Below are positions 47,028 through 58,769 of a stretch of 64,000 nt of DNA, piece after piece. Location: the NCBI RefSeq assembly GCF_030867095.1, contig NC_081831.1, forward strand, positions 47,243,319 through 47,307,318, given 5' to 3'. Each line of letters starts with the position of its first letter. The first letter of the stretch is position 1. The notes beneath the pieces were generated by a model. The model saw only the letters and a list, made by a program, of their open reading frames with translations. It ran no database searches and was not told the DNA's origin. The stretch is from Alligator mississippiensis (Eukaryota > Chordata > Crocodylia > Alligatoridae). The position numbers and the translations under genes are program-made.

Positions 47028-47505
47028 AGGCCAAAAACTCAAATCTGGATCCCCAACCTGTTCATCCCAACCTACAACCTCTCTGGCTGACCCTTCAGAG
47101 CAGAAACCTCCAGGAGAGCCTACCCTTCAGCCCCCGCCACCCCCAGCAGAGTGACTGGTCACTCCCCCAATTCACTGCACTGCCATTTCAACACCTGACC
47201 TGGAGCAGGAAGTGTCTGGGCAACAGGGTTCAACATGAACTCAAACATCCTTCCTGGTCATTATAGCTTGTGCCTCTTCCTGCTCTCTGTGTGCTTTCCT
47301 GGCTTCACAATTTGGCTTGCCCTCTTACTCCATTCTCCTCCTGATCCTCCGGCTTCCTGACAGCTTACCCCATAGATCCGTTCTCATATTGACCTCCTGG
47401 TTCCTCATCTGGCTCCTTCCCGCAATCTGCTCCCTCTGCCTGCCCGCTTCAACTCCAAGTGACACCCAGATCTGGTCTGGGAGCCTGGGACCCAGTGTAA
47501 CACTC
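47028..47505. other. Unclassified, possibly LTR-derived
   Basis: C/T-rich stretch with repeated 'ctcctggttcctc/cttcctg' units ending in 'ccagtgtaac'. It resembles the repeat-rich part of some reptile LTRs, but no boundary or duplication was found. Confidence 0.2.
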
Positions 47506-47508
47506 TCA

Positions 47509-47747
47509 GAGGCCATGTCTACATGAAATGTTGACTGCACAGTAGCCCATGTTTACTGCACAGTACTGTCACGTGGCAGAAAATGTGATGTGATGCTACT
47601 ACTGAGCGGTGTCAGACTTCTGTGCAGTCAGTATCAAGAAAAAGCCATTTGTCAGTGCAACTAGGCAGTAGCTCCGTTTACTATGCAGTCATTTAGTACT
47701 TGTATAAAGAGTAACTGCTGCTCGGGCAGAGTCTCATATAGACACAG
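47509..47747. mobile_element. Small non-autonomous DNA transposon
   Basis: The ends 'ggccatgtctacatga' and (reversed) 'gactgtgtctatatga' form an imperfect inverted repeat, with TCA at both flanks. Inside are repeated 'actgcacagta' units. It is the same type as 46434-46732. Confidence 0.5.
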
Positions 47748-47749
47748 TC

Positions 47750-48248
47750 AGAAAAGAGCCAGAGCGCAATGCCCTACCTCTGAAAAAAAAACAGAATCAG
47801 AAACTGCAGCTGTCACAAACTACAATGGCTCAGTTGGAATTGTCTTAAGTGTAACTGCCTTCCTCACAAAAGTACGGTCTGGGTATGGGCACCATTTTGA
47901 AAGAGATATGTACATTGCCATCTTCATCCAACTGAAAGAGATTTGGGATCCCAGAACATGTCATCACCGCAATGAAAGGGTCTGTGACTCTTAGGTGTGT
48001 GTCAGGTGTCCTCAAACTAGGCAAAATGGAGGAAGAAGAACCCACCTCTTTTCCAGCAAACTAGCACTCACAACACTTGCTCATTACTCAACCTCATAAT
48101 CAGTTGCTTGGAAACGGAGAGATCTGCTTCCAGAAATATCTTGGCAAAGGGAAGTTTGAACCCACATCAACCTCTTCTTGGACATGTATCCCATCATTAC
48201 TAACATTTCTGATCAAAATTGGAACCCTTCAAAGAAAATGGACACCCC
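47750..48248. other. Spacer, no recognisable gene
   Basis: No conserved ORF or repeat boundary until the target duplication of the LTR at 48249. Confidence 0.35.
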
Positions 48249-48252
48249 CAAC

Positions 48253-50201
48253 TGTTACGTCTCAGCTCTGTGTTCTTGGGGCACAAGATGCAGCCTGTCT
48301 GACTCACAAAGAATTCCCCCTCCCTCCTCTCCTCTACATAAACGAAACTGATTTAAGACGGTCTCATTTGCATCTGAAATGGAACCAGGTGACCATTCAT
48401 TTACATGAGAGATGGAGAACAAAAAGTCTGAAGCAGAGACTGCAGTGAATTCTGGGACCAGAGAAGCAGGGAAGCACTGCATGATGGGGAATCTGTGCTC
48501 CAAATGTTAATCAACCCATGTTCACACACACCCAGCTCAGCATTTTTCAGACCAGTTCTAATCTGGCTTTACAAAGGATTTCCCCTCCCCCCCCCCCCCG
48601 ACACACACACACCTCTAAGTTTAATAGGCATCTCAGGCCATACATTTCCCGGTCCCACTATGGGAGGCCTATTTAAACTTGATTGACTAAAACTCGGTTG
48701 CCAGGTTAGGGAATGCTGAAGCAAGAGACCAAGTCACAGGGGATATGGGCAACATTTGAACAATGGTTAAGGGTTCATCACAGCATCCAGCCCGTTGGAG
48801 CCCTAATCACAGGTGTTGTCATACCTTTCCCAAGATGACTGGTGGAAGTCCTCTGCAGAAAAGGTTATGAACACCCCAATAATTGCCTTAAGTCTGTTAA
48901 AAGACTATAGTAAGATCTGGAAAAGTCATGCTAAGCTGAAGCTGGTGCACAATAGGTAAAAATTCAAAATCCTGATGCTGCAAGTTATCTATTGTTTCTG
49001 AAGAAACCATGAGATATCCCATCAGTATATCTGCCATCCATAGGAATTTCAAGCTGGCTCCCGAGTATCTGGTAACTCCCTAACCTTATGTGTTTCCTGA
49101 TCATCAATCAGTTTTTTGAGATGTTCCAGACCAGATAACCCCTTGTCAATAGAAAAGACAATGATTTACACAATTGAGGATGCTTTGAAGCAACTGAACT
49201 GAGGGTATACAAATCTGTAAAAAGTGTGGTTGCTTGGGAAGAAGAAGAAAACTCCTGTGCTGACACCATCCCCTGTTGTTCTTGGGATGCTGGAAGAGCA
49301 GATTATCTCCCTTCAAGGACTGTGCCTGTCAGCTTTGCAGCCCAAGTACCTTGGACTGGTGAGATTCCAGCGCGCTCTCTGTCTTTTCTCTCTAGGCATA
49401 AATTTCTGAACCTGAACTGTATTAGTTAAGCTTGAGCTAAGTTTCCCCAAATATTTAGTGAAACCAGGGTAGTATTGTAATTGTTTGTGTTTGTTTTTCT
49501 TTTGCATGTCTATTACTATTAGTACCATTATATATTTCATATGCTTAGCAATAAATAACTTTTATAGTCAAACTGGTAGTAATTGGGTGTATTTTTTCCT
49601 TCTCTGCTTCCCTTTCCTCCCGTGCTCTGCAGCAATGCTTCTTTTACCTAAGCTAAAGATCCCTGTGAAGCCCAAAAATACTGTGGGGTCTGCTCATCAA
49701 GAGGCCAAAGATTGGTACTTGTTGAGTTTGAAACACATAAGGGGATGAGCTTGTACAGGCTGATTGACCCAGTTTGACTCAGACATGCCCTTATGAACTG
49801 AATGCTGGCCCATGAGGGTGTCAGCTGGACACCCAGCCAGATTCAGAGGGATTCTGTTCACCTGTATGCTTGTGTCCGACTACAATTTATTGTTGCTCTC
49901 ATTAACTGATTCTTGGCATATGAGGGTGTCAGCCTGTCCATGCTGATCAACCCAGCCTGGTCAGGTGTGTCACATTAATTTGTGTGTGTTTGTGTGTAAT
50001 TCTGATTTGGTGACTGGAGGAACCCAGCCCCATTGAGACTGAGTCCTGCAAGATCGCTCCATTGGGGGTGAGGGCTTGCAGAAGTGAGAGATGCAGCTCT
50101 GTATAGTAACACAAGCAGCACATTGACATAATTACCAAGACCCTAGAAATGTATCCCTAATAAATGAGCACACCCCAAAGTAATGGGCAAATCTGGTAAC
50201 A
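48253..50201 (+). mobile_element. Solo LTR, copy B (1.95 kb)
   Basis: It starts TGTTACGTCTCAG and ends GGTAACA, flanked by a perfect 4-bp duplication CAAC (48249-48252 and 50202-50205). It is the same family as copy A at 35148-37143 but in the opposite orientation. Segments I compared show roughly one difference per 15-25 bases between A and B, plus a few indels and a C-run expansion near 48587. Each copy has its own target duplication, so they are independent insertions. No internal region is attached. Confidence 0.8.
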
Positions 50202-50205
50202 CAAC

Positions 50206-50885
50206 AACATCAACAGGGTCAACACTTGATATTATTATTCAGTCATAGTTTGTCTTAGGAAATACTGTATGCCCTTGTCTTCCAAAATGCCTTTCCATCA
50301 TGCTAAAATTGACTTGGCATTCATGTATTTAGTCACTTAGGTTTAACATGAAAAAAGGACACGTGTGTAAGATGGTAGGTTCATATTAACAGATGGCTAA
50401 ACATGCAGTAGGGTCCAACCAGCATTCATATACACTTTTAACTGGGGATGTGCCCATCCACAAATCTATAGAACTTCTTTTCCTGACATTTAATATTGGA
50501 AGGAAATAGTGATGATGCCATTCTTTAAACCAAGGATGCCAGGATGTCTAAACTAAGATCGCCAGGGCACAGGTGAACTATCACTTCTGCAAGCCCTGGA
50601 AGAATCAGGGCAACCACAGAATCTGGTAACACAAAGGATCTCACTCCTACCGCAGCCCAAGGATGAGTCTCTTCTAAGAGCCCCGGGAATCCCAGAGCTT
50701 CCAATGGCAGGCTTAGCTTCATGTACACAAATGCCAGGAGCATGGGTTCAAACAGGAGAAACCAGCCCTTTTGGTAACCAAAAATAAATATAATCTCATG
50801 GGGATAACAGAGGAAGGGCAGGGGTGTAGCTGTCTATGCGCGGAAGCATTACACTTCACTAGAAGCACAGGCAGAGATTGGCACC
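50206..50885. other. Spacer, no recognisable gene
   Basis: Ordinary sequence with no gene or repeat identified. Confidence 0.35.
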
Positions 50886-50889
50886 TAAG

Positions 50890-51230
50890 GAGGGCGACCT
50901 GAGATCCTCTGGTTTACAATACAGGGAGAACATAGTGGAGGTGATATAACTGTAGGAGTGTATTATAGATCTCCTAGCCAGGAGGAAGAACTTGACCATA
51001 AATTTTCTAGGGAACTGGCAGAAGCTGCATGCTTTCAGTGCATGGTTATCATGAGTGATTTCAACCACCCTGGCATCTCATGGGAAGAGCATTCGGCCAA
51101 ATCTAATCGATCACAAACTTCCTCACTTCCACTGAGGAGCTCTACTTGATTCAAGAAGTCTACTGGCTAAGAAGAGGTTAGGCTCTGCTGGATCTGGTAC
51201 TGGCCATAGGGGATGATTCAAGATTTATTT
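50890..51230 (+). mobile_element. CR1 LINE endonuclease fragment
   Basis: The plus strand reads GVYYRSPSQEEELDHKFSREL and CMVIMSDFNHPGISWEEHS, the CR1 ORF2 endonuclease core (compare MVVMGDFNYPDISWEEHS of the 40459-44590 copy). Broken frames follow (LYLIQEVYWL-like). It is truncated on both sides. Confidence 0.7.
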
Positions 51231-51589
51231 ACTGTAGTTAAACTTAGTAGAAATAGCCCATATCTTAATGTGATCAGGCTCCTATTGGATCCCAAAACAC
51301 ATCTCTTTGGGAAGTACTGTTTCAGTAAAACTAGATAATTTGGTAAAATCTTCTTAATGCCGACTTGAGGCCAAACACTTAACACATGCATACAATATGA
51401 GAACTGATCCCCATCTGTCTGTCTGCCCTACAGAAGGAAAAAGAGAAAAAAAAATGAGGTTGTGTAATAAGACGTCCAGCACTCCCACTGTCTCACTGTC
51501 TATTCACTTGCCGTCCACTGTTTAAATCCTCTACCTATTAGTGATGCAATTAAAAATAATAGAATTCTATTATTCTAATCATTCTAATT

Positions 51590-52112
51590 ATAATAGAATC
51601 ACAATTAATAACAATAGAATAGAAAGGCCTCAAGAATCATGTGGTCCCATCTCTGAACAAATATTACTCCAAAATTATAGCTGGCCAATGTTCACCCAAC
51701 CTCTTCTTGAGAGACGCCACATAATAGAGAAATCTATTAAATGTCCTCACTATTCTGAAAAAAAGGGTGCTTTTTTCCTTAAATCTAATCTAAAATTACT
51801 TTGCTTTAATTGGAAGCATGACATCCTTCCCTATGAAGCAATGGAGTACTGTTGCTTTCCACCCACTTCTGCATGGCACTTATTCAGATATTTCAAGACT
51901 GCTGTGATGTGCCCCCTTAATTGACTTTTCTGCCAGCTAAATATTTCTAGTTCTCTCAAACTCTCCTTGCATGGCTTGCATTCCAACCCATTATCATTCA
52001 TGTCACCCATCTCAAAACTTCCCTACCTTTTAACATTTTTTCTTAAAACATGGAACCCAGAACTTCACATAATAGTCTAGATGAAGCCTAACCCGCAGCA
52101 TGTACATTGGCA
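51590..52112 (-). mobile_element. Old CR1 fragment, first part (split)
   Basis: Complement of an old CR1 3' region. It aligns with 56520-57050, with shared words 'cctcactattctgaaaa', 'gggtgcttttttcctt' and 'catccttccctatg'. It continues after younger insertions at 53085-53198 and again at 53395. It is therefore part of the duplicated OR14 3' flank. Confidence 0.6.
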
Positions 52113-52114
52113 CT

Positions 52115-53080
52115 ATATAATCATAGAAACATAGAACTGGAAGGAACCTGTAAAATTACCAAGTCCAGTCCCCTGCCACAGGCAGGAAGTCATTGGGCTC
52201 AGATATGCTCCTGTCCAATCTTATCTTGAACACCTCCAACGAGGTTGACTGAACCACCTCTGCTGGGAGCATGTTCCAGATTCTGGTGAGCCTTACAGAG
52301 AAGTTTATCCTTATGTCCAACCTGAATTTACCCTCTGTTTGTTTATGCCCATGGGTCCTCATCCTCCCTTGAGGTGCCCTCCTGAATTGTTGCTCTCCTA
52401 GTTCTTGATGCTCCTCGCTGATGTGCTTTGATATCAAGGCAGATATCAAGTCACCTTTCAGCCTTCTCTTACTCAGCCTGAACAGGCCCAGTTCCCAGAG
52501 TCTCTCCTCATAGGGCCTACCCTCCATGCCCTTACCCATAAGAGTGGCCCTTCTTTGTACCCTCTCAAGCTTATCCACATTCTTCTTGAAGTGTTGTGCC
52601 CAGAACTGGGAACAGTACTCCACCTGAGGCTGACAAGAGAGGGAGGACCACCTCCCTGGATCTATTGGCTACACATTAGTTAATGCACATCAAAGTTTTA
52701 TTTTTCCTTCTGACAGCTTTGTTATACTGTTGGCTCATATTCATGTTCTAGTCGATCATGACCCCCAGGCCTGATTCAGAAGTTCAGCCAGCCAGTGGCC
52801 CACCACCCACTGTATAGTTGTGGTGAGGGTTCTCCCTACCCAGGTGAAGGACCTTGCACTTCTCCCTCCCTGTTAAACCTCGTCTGACATTGTGCAACCC
52901 ATAAATCCAGTCTGTCAAGGTCATCCTGATCTTTGCCCTATCCTTTATTATGCCCATGTATCCGCACAGCTTGGTATTGTCTGCTGAATTAAGCATTGAG
53001 CTTTCCACCCTCTCATCCACATTATTAAAGAATATATTGAATAGCATGGGTCTAAACACTGATCCCTATCACCTCCCATG
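52115..53080 (-). mobile_element. CR1 LINE inserted in older CR1
   Basis: Minus strand 52623-52156 is open: [44 protein letters not shown] and the ORF2 tail. Upstream 53059-52784 has MLFNIFFNNVDE and SADNTKLCG (SADN in place of FADD). The 3' end 'tcatagaaacatagaactgg' is at 52121. It is missing from the paralogous stretch near 57050, so it inserted after the flank duplicated. It is inactive. Confidence 0.85.
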
Positions 53081-53198
53081 TTTTCTAAATAATACTCCTG
53101 TTGTTGCAGCCCAAAACTGCATGCATGTTTTTGTAGCTACATCAAATCGATGACTCATGTTGAGTCTGTGATGTACCAGATCCCCAAGATCTATACGT

Positions 53199-53393
53199 TC
53201 ATAGATGCTTGGGTCAGAAGGGACCTCAACAGATTATTGAGTCAGACCCCCTGCCTAGGCAGGAAAGAGTGCTGGGGTCCGATAAGCCCAGCTAGATGCC
53301 TATCCAGGCTTCTCTTACAGACCCCCAAGTTCGGGGAAAGAACCCACCTCCCTTGGAAGCCCATTCTAAATTTTAGCCACCCTTACTGTTCAA
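53199..53393 (-). mobile_element. Young CR1 3' end nested in older CR1
   Basis: Complement of a CR1 3' end: 'ttcatagatgcttgggtc', 'agaagggacctcaacag', 'ccccctgcctaggcagg' and 'aaagagtgctggggtc'. The paralogous flank at 57190-57200 lacks it, giving an empty site. It is the least diverged 3' end in this nest. Confidence 0.8.
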
Positions 53394-53394
53394 G

Positions 53395-53870
53395 ATTCTT
53401 TTCAACAATGCTGTCACACAGCCATTTATAACCCAGCTTGTATTTGTACTTTTAATTATTCTTCCCTAGGTGCAGCAACTTGCATTTCTTTCCTTGGACT
53501 TCATCCTGTTGTTTCTAGCCCAGCTTCCCAGTCTATCTGGATCCATCTGAATTCTGTGCCTATCCTCTAAAGTGTCTGCAGTTCATCCCACCATCACAGA
53601 ATCTGGATATCTGCTGATATCCAAATAATTGATTACACCAACTAGTAAACAGAACTCTTCCATTCATCATCTTGCAATTGATGGCATTTATTTTAGGTGG
53701 CGCAGACAGTAAAATTGATGCATGAAACATTACTTCCCGCTTCAACAGTGTTAACACAAAATGGCCCAAGTCAAGTGTCATTGTACTTACAAAGCTACAG
53801 AATTAACCTACCACCTTCATTTTTGTAAATAGCTTGCATGCTATAGTATGAAAAAAACAAATTTCATTAG
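53395..53870 (-). mobile_element. OR14 3' flank with old CR1 (copy 2)
   Basis: Homologous over its length to 29690-30164 and 57195-57845. It includes 'ttataacccagcttgtat', 'gcagcaacttgcatttc' and the ~290 bp next to the receptor stop ('cagtgttaacacaaaatgg'). Confidence 0.65.
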
Positions 53871-54241
53871 TTAATTATAAAAGAAACATAAGTAAAACAA
53901 AGTCTTGGAAATGTTGTTCTTGGAGTGTGTCCACCTGTGGAGCAGTTTCCTCAGGGCAGCTTGGATCTCCTTGTTCCTCATGCTGTAGATGACTGGATTC
54001 ATCAATGGAGGCACCACAGAATACAGAACAGCTGCCAGGAGATCAAGAGCGGATGGGGAGTCAGAGATGGGCTTCATGTAGGCTATGCCCGCAGTGGAAA
54101 CAAACAAGGAGACCACAGTAAGGTGAGGAATGCAGGTGGAGAAGGTTTTCTGCCGGCCCTGCTCAGAGGGGATTCTCCACACTGTGGTGAAGATCTGAAC
54201 ATATGACACAATGATGAAAACAAAAAAGCCTAAAGCTAAAC
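53871..54241 (-). pseudogene. OR14-like C-terminal fragment
   Basis: The open part begins in TM5 (CLALGFFVFIIVSYVQIF) and runs through TVWRIPSEQGRQKTFSTCIPH, the TM6 region, MKPISDSPSALDLLAAVLY and PPLMNPVIYSMRNKEIQAALRK to a normal stop. About the first 200 codons are missing. The break at 54241 leads, within some 15 bases, into the OR flank unit (54258), so a deletion joined the receptor's middle to its own upstream region. NPxxY is intact here. Confidence 0.88.
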
Positions 54242-54257
54242 ATATATCTCCTTGTTT

Positions 54258-55612
54258 ACCTTTGAAGCAGAGAACCAGCAGGAAACATTCCCAGATTGAT
54301 ATATTTAAAAGTTTTAATTTTAATCATTTGGTTAGACTACTATGTAATTGTTTGTGCTGCTTTGGGGGCAAGATCTGTATCATAGGGAGGCCAGACCTAA
54401 AAATTCATAAGCACTCAAACACTTTCAGGGAACTTTCAGGCTGAGAAATGCAAATCTTCAGTGCTCTGTTCCTTTAGACTCCATAAATAACCTATCCAAA
54501 AATGGCAACAAACAGACAGAGGCAAAAGGCACTAGGGAGGACAGATTAAGATGACTGGAACTCCTCAAAACTGCCCATAACTCTTCAGCTAGCTCTTTCC
54601 AGCTCAATAATGCAATTTTAATAACTGTCTTTGGGAATCTTTTAACTGTATGTTAACATTGCTGTCACTTTTAATTCAATGCCCTATGTCTCTGATAGAG
54701 GCTAGAATCACAAAATGGACCTCTTACAAACTGGACCATGGGCGGTGGAATGGGGTGGGCCACCTGGGTCATGGCCCAACCAAATTTTATCACCTTAACT
54801 TAGCTGGCTATGCAGTTAAAAAAAAATAGCTATACAATTTTAACCAGAATGACAATTGCGGGTTTTGGGTTCTATAAATTAACGTGCTAAAAGTTGTTTG
54901 GGCCATAGCCTGGGTGACCCACCCCATTCTGCAGCCTTTGCACTGGACCAGCTCCTGTAGAGATGCTTCGAATGCAATTGCTACAGTGATACCTACCAGA
55001 GTCTTCAGAGAGCCTGAGACAATTGCCCTGAGACAGAGAAAGTGCCCCTAAGTATCTCCATGGGGTTTAATTTTCAGCCCCACTGACCACTGGTACCCTT
55101 CCAGCTGCATACAACTTGAGCGGGTCGGGAGGGGAGAGCAGTAGTCTGGTCTTCCTTCCCAAACTAGACTTGCCATTGCTTGAGGGGCAAGGAAAAAGAG
55201 ACTGAACTAATTCCTGCATGTTGGGGGGATCCTGATCTCACGGGGATTGTTACTGCCTGTCCTTCTGAGGAGGACAAAGGGGTAACATCTCCCTCTCAAG
55301 GCCTGTCATGGCCATTTCACAGGCAAGTGGGAAAGCCCTGTGCCTGTCTTGGATTTGTCCATGCTATAGTTTAATGAAACACAATGGGCCTGTTTTCCAA
55401 AATCACCCTGGGAGCTATAGTGCTGAGGGCAAGGATTCCTGAGAGCAGCTGCAGATGCTGTTATTCAGGAATGAGAAGCGATGTTCATAATGACCAGCTC
55501 TGCCCTAGCTTCCAGGTCAAGAAGTTTACCCCTTTGAGGCAGTGTTTGACTGGAAACCTGTCAGAGGTTTTGTCTTTCAGAGTTATGTCCCTATGATGTA
55601 GCTGAAGAGGAC
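54258..55612 (-). repeat. OR flank unit, copy U2
   Basis: It aligns in the same order with 61923-63448: 'tttgaagcagagaacc', 'tttggttagactactatg', 'ccatccataaat'-type, 'ccagcttccaggtcaag' and 'agagttatgtccctatgat'. By eye about 90% of bases match. U2 lacks ~190 bp present in U3 at about 62085-62295. Short ORFs in both copies are similar only because the DNA is duplicated. It is presumed 5' flank of the fragment at 53871-54241. Confidence 0.8.
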
Positions 55613-55751
55613 ACCAGAGCATTGCTGTTCTCCTAAGACAAGCCCCTAAACAAGCAATGGGATGACCCATAAAACACGCCAACCATCTGAACTGTTCTAG
55701 CTGATCGTACGCACACATACATGCACATGCAGCAGCCTCAGCTGAATCTAT

Positions 55752-55832
55752 GAACTGAACTCAGGGCTCCTTTAATCTCCTGGTTCCTCATGCCTTAGAT
55801 GACTGCATTGATAATTGGAGGCACCACAGAAT
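55752..55832 (-). pseudogene. OR14-like TM7 relic
   Basis: The minus strand reads YSVVPPIINAVI, a stop, then GMRNQEIKGALS. It corresponds to YSVVPPLMNPVIYSMRNKEIQAAL in intact copies. Only ~27 codons survive. It marks a further receptor unit between the copies at 53.9 and 57.8 kb. Confidence 0.7.
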
Positions 55833-55839
55833 ACAAACT

Positions 55840-56510
55840 TTCAATCCTTTGAAATAAATGGTTGAATCCCAAATAATTCATGGGGTTTAATTCTCATTGA
55901 ATTAAATAGGTTTATAAAATGTGAACTGGTTCATTTTGGAGCATCACATCAGTGTTTGCATGCACTGGGTTTTTGAACAAATTAAACCCTATCCCTGCCC
56001 GGCACCATAGGAGAGTGAGAGGGTCCTGTGCTGCCCCCACCCTAGTCTGGGGCCCCCACCCCATGCCCTACTATGCAGCTGTGGGAGCAGGGATCTGGCA
56101 TATGGAACAACAACAACAAGCAGAAATAATTCGAAAGCAGCAGCAATTCGAAGAAGTCACAGCACCATCTGGTGGACAAGGATGCTTATTACATGTATGT
56201 GAAGGCCTTTTTGTTTGAATGTATGGACACACCATTTTTATTTGCATTGAGTCAAAATAAACTATGTCCAAAGATTTTTAGTTTAATGCACCAGAAAAAC
56301 TTTTGTTTATATTTTTTTGCCTCTGTGGAGTTGGAGGAGGGAGCCACCGCACCAGAGGCTGCAGGAGAAGGTGACACAGCAAATGGCCTGCTGTTTTAAC
56401 TCAGCTGTCCCTGCCCCTGGCTGCGCAGTCCACCCAGCCGATCGGCACATTCACAGTAGGGCAAAAGCTTTACGGACAGACAGACAGACATACAAAGCTT
56501 TCATTATATT
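55840..56510. other. Spacer, no recognisable gene
   Basis: There is a short 'acaacaacaacaag' near 56106 and 'cagacagacagaca' near 56478. Otherwise nothing was recognised. Confidence 0.35.
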
Positions 56511-56512
56511 AA

Positions 56513-57845
56513 AATAATAAATTCAAAGGTTTAGAAGGGGCCTCAAGGGTCATGTGGTCTAACCCCCTGGACAAATGCAGGGATGGCACTCCTAAACCAT
56601 CCCTGATGAGTGCCTATCCAGCCTCTTTTTGAAAACCTCCACTGACGGAGACACCACAACTTCCCCAGGAAGTTTATTCCACTTCCTCACTATTCTGAAA
56701 ACAAGGGTGCTTTTTTAACCAAAGTCTAATCTATATCTACTTTCTATAAGCTGAAGCTTGATATCCTTCCCTATGCAGCAAAGAAGACTATTTGTTCACC
56801 CTCTTCTTCCTGGCTGGTTTTCAGCTATTTGAAGACTGTTATGACTTACCCCTTAATTGCCTTTTCTGCAAGCTAATATGCCTAGTTCACTTAACCTCTC
56901 CCTGCATGACTCACCTTCCATCCCTTTAGCATTCTTGTCACCTGTCTTTGAACTTTTCTAATTTCTCCATATTCTTTCTTAAAATATGGAGCCCAGAACT
57001 TCACAAAATAGTTTAGATGAAACCTAACCAGCACCATGTAGACTGGCCACCACCACCTCCCATGTTTTAATGTAATACCTCTGTTGTGGCAGCCCCAAGC
57101 TGCACTCCGTTTTCTGCAGCTACATCAGCTACATCAACTTGCTGCCTCATGTTGATTCTGTGGTCCACCAGACTCCCTGGTTCCTGTTCAACGGTGCTGC
57201 CAGCAAGCCATTTATAACCCAACCTGAATTTTGGCTTTTGATGATTCTGTCCTAGGTGCAGCACCTTGCACTTATTTCTTTACACCTCACCGTATTGTTT
57301 TTAGCCCATTTTTGCAATCTATCTATATCTATGCTTATCCTATAAAGTGTTTGTAGTTCATCCCGTTTCTCCTCAGCAGGATATTTACCTGTATATTCTG
57401 TCATTCAAATAATTAATTATATCAACTAGTAAAATCAATTCTAAAATTATTCATATTTTGGGGCCTTTGACTAGATCAGGGGTTCTCAGTTGCTGGGCTG
57501 TGGCTGCCAGATCAGAAGTAGCTGCAGACTGGCAAACCGTGGTCCCCCCAGAGGTCCCTTCCAATACTAATTCCTATGACTTTCTTTCATTTTATGACCT
57601 TGCAATTGGTGGGATTTATTTTAGGTGGGACAAAGAAACTTGGATGCATGAAATACTACTTTTTCCACTTCAAAAATGTTAATGCAAAATCATCTGCGTA
57701 AAGAATCATTGCCATGCTATAAAATTTAGCCCATCACCTTCATTTTTATCAGCAGGTTTCATATGATTGAATGAAAGCAATTCATCACAATATATAACTA
57801 AAGTCATGAAATAATGATGGACCTATTATTTCTGGTGTAGATTAC
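56513..57845 (-). mobile_element. Old CR1 and OR14 3' flank (copy 3)
   Basis: An uninterrupted copy of the old CR1 (3' end 'aaggtttagaaggggcctc' at 56526; ORF2 complement to about 57380) is followed by receptor-proximal flank up to 57845. It serves as the empty-site reference for the two CR1 insertions at 52115-53080 and 53199-53393. Confidence 0.65.
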
Positions 57846-58762
57846 TCAAAACCTTTGTAGCAGTTTCCTAAGGGCAGCTTGGATCTCCTTGTTTCTCATG
57901 CTGTAGATGACTGGATTCATCAATGGAGGCACCACAAAATACAGAACAGCTGCCAGGAGATTCAGAGGGGATGGGGAGTCATGGATGGACTTCATGTAGG
58001 CAATGCTGCCAGTGAGAAGAAACAGAGAGACCACAGTAAGATGAGGAATGCAGGTAGAGAAGGCTTTCTGCCGGCCCTGCTCAGAGGGGATTCTCCACAC
58101 TGCGGTGAAGATCTGAACGTACAACACAACAATGAAAACTAAACAGCCTAGAGCTAAACACAAACTGAAGACAAGAGCTGCCAGTTCTCTGAGGTAGGTG
58201 TCAGAGCAGGAGAGCTTGAGCAGCTGGAGTATTTCACAGAAGAATCGGTTGATGATATTTGAGTGGCAGAAGGGTAGACTAAAGGTGTTCCCAGTGTGCA
58301 GTGCAGAGTAGGTGACACCAGCAGCCCAAGCACAGGCAGTCATCTGGAAGCAAGCTCTCCTGTTCAATATTATCTCACAATGCAGTGGCTTGCAGATGGA
58401 AATGTATCGGTCATATGCCATAACTGTGAGAAGACACACATTCTCTTCCAGGAAGAAGAGACAAAACACTTGGGCAACACATCCAGCATAGGATATCTGC
58501 CTGGTGTTCAATAAGAGTTAAACATGGATTTGGGCATGGTCACTGAGATGGAGCCAAGGTCTAGGATAAATAAATTTATCAAAAAGAAGTGCATTGGGGA
58601 ATGCAGGTGGTGGCTGAGGGCTACAGCTGTGATTATTAGGACATTCGCCATCAGGGCTGCCAGGTATGCTGCTAGGAAGAGGAGAAAGTGTAAGATCTGC
58701 AGCTCCTGAGTGTCAGAAGACCCCAGGAGGAGGAATCTTGTCCCTGTGGTTCTGTTGGACAT
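57846..58762 (-). pseudogene. OR14-like receptor with one frameshift
   Basis: From ATG at 58760-58762 it reads MSNRTTGTRFLLLGSSDTQELQ (NRT glycosylation site), TM1 with A-N in place of G-N, HLHSPMHFF, NLFILDLGSISVTMPKSMFNS and then a stop. One base is missing near 58515 (CTCCTTATTG is CTCTTATTG). In the next frame everything continues: NTRQISYAGCVAQVF, MAYDRYISICKPLHCE, FCEILQLLKLSC, LYVQIFTAVWRIPSEQGRQKAFSTCIPH and PPLMNPVIYSMRNKEIQAALRKLL, to a normal stop at 57846. TM5 has LYVQ instead of SYVQ. This single frameshift is the only disabling change I see, so silencing is recent, an intact allele may exist, or it is an assembly error. Confidence 0.9.
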
Positions 58763-58769
58763 TTTTCTC

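Noticed and set aside
55180-55374. Short ORF similar to one at 63011-63199
   Set aside because: The similarity comes from duplication of flank units U2 and U3. The frames diverge at their ends and no domain is present.
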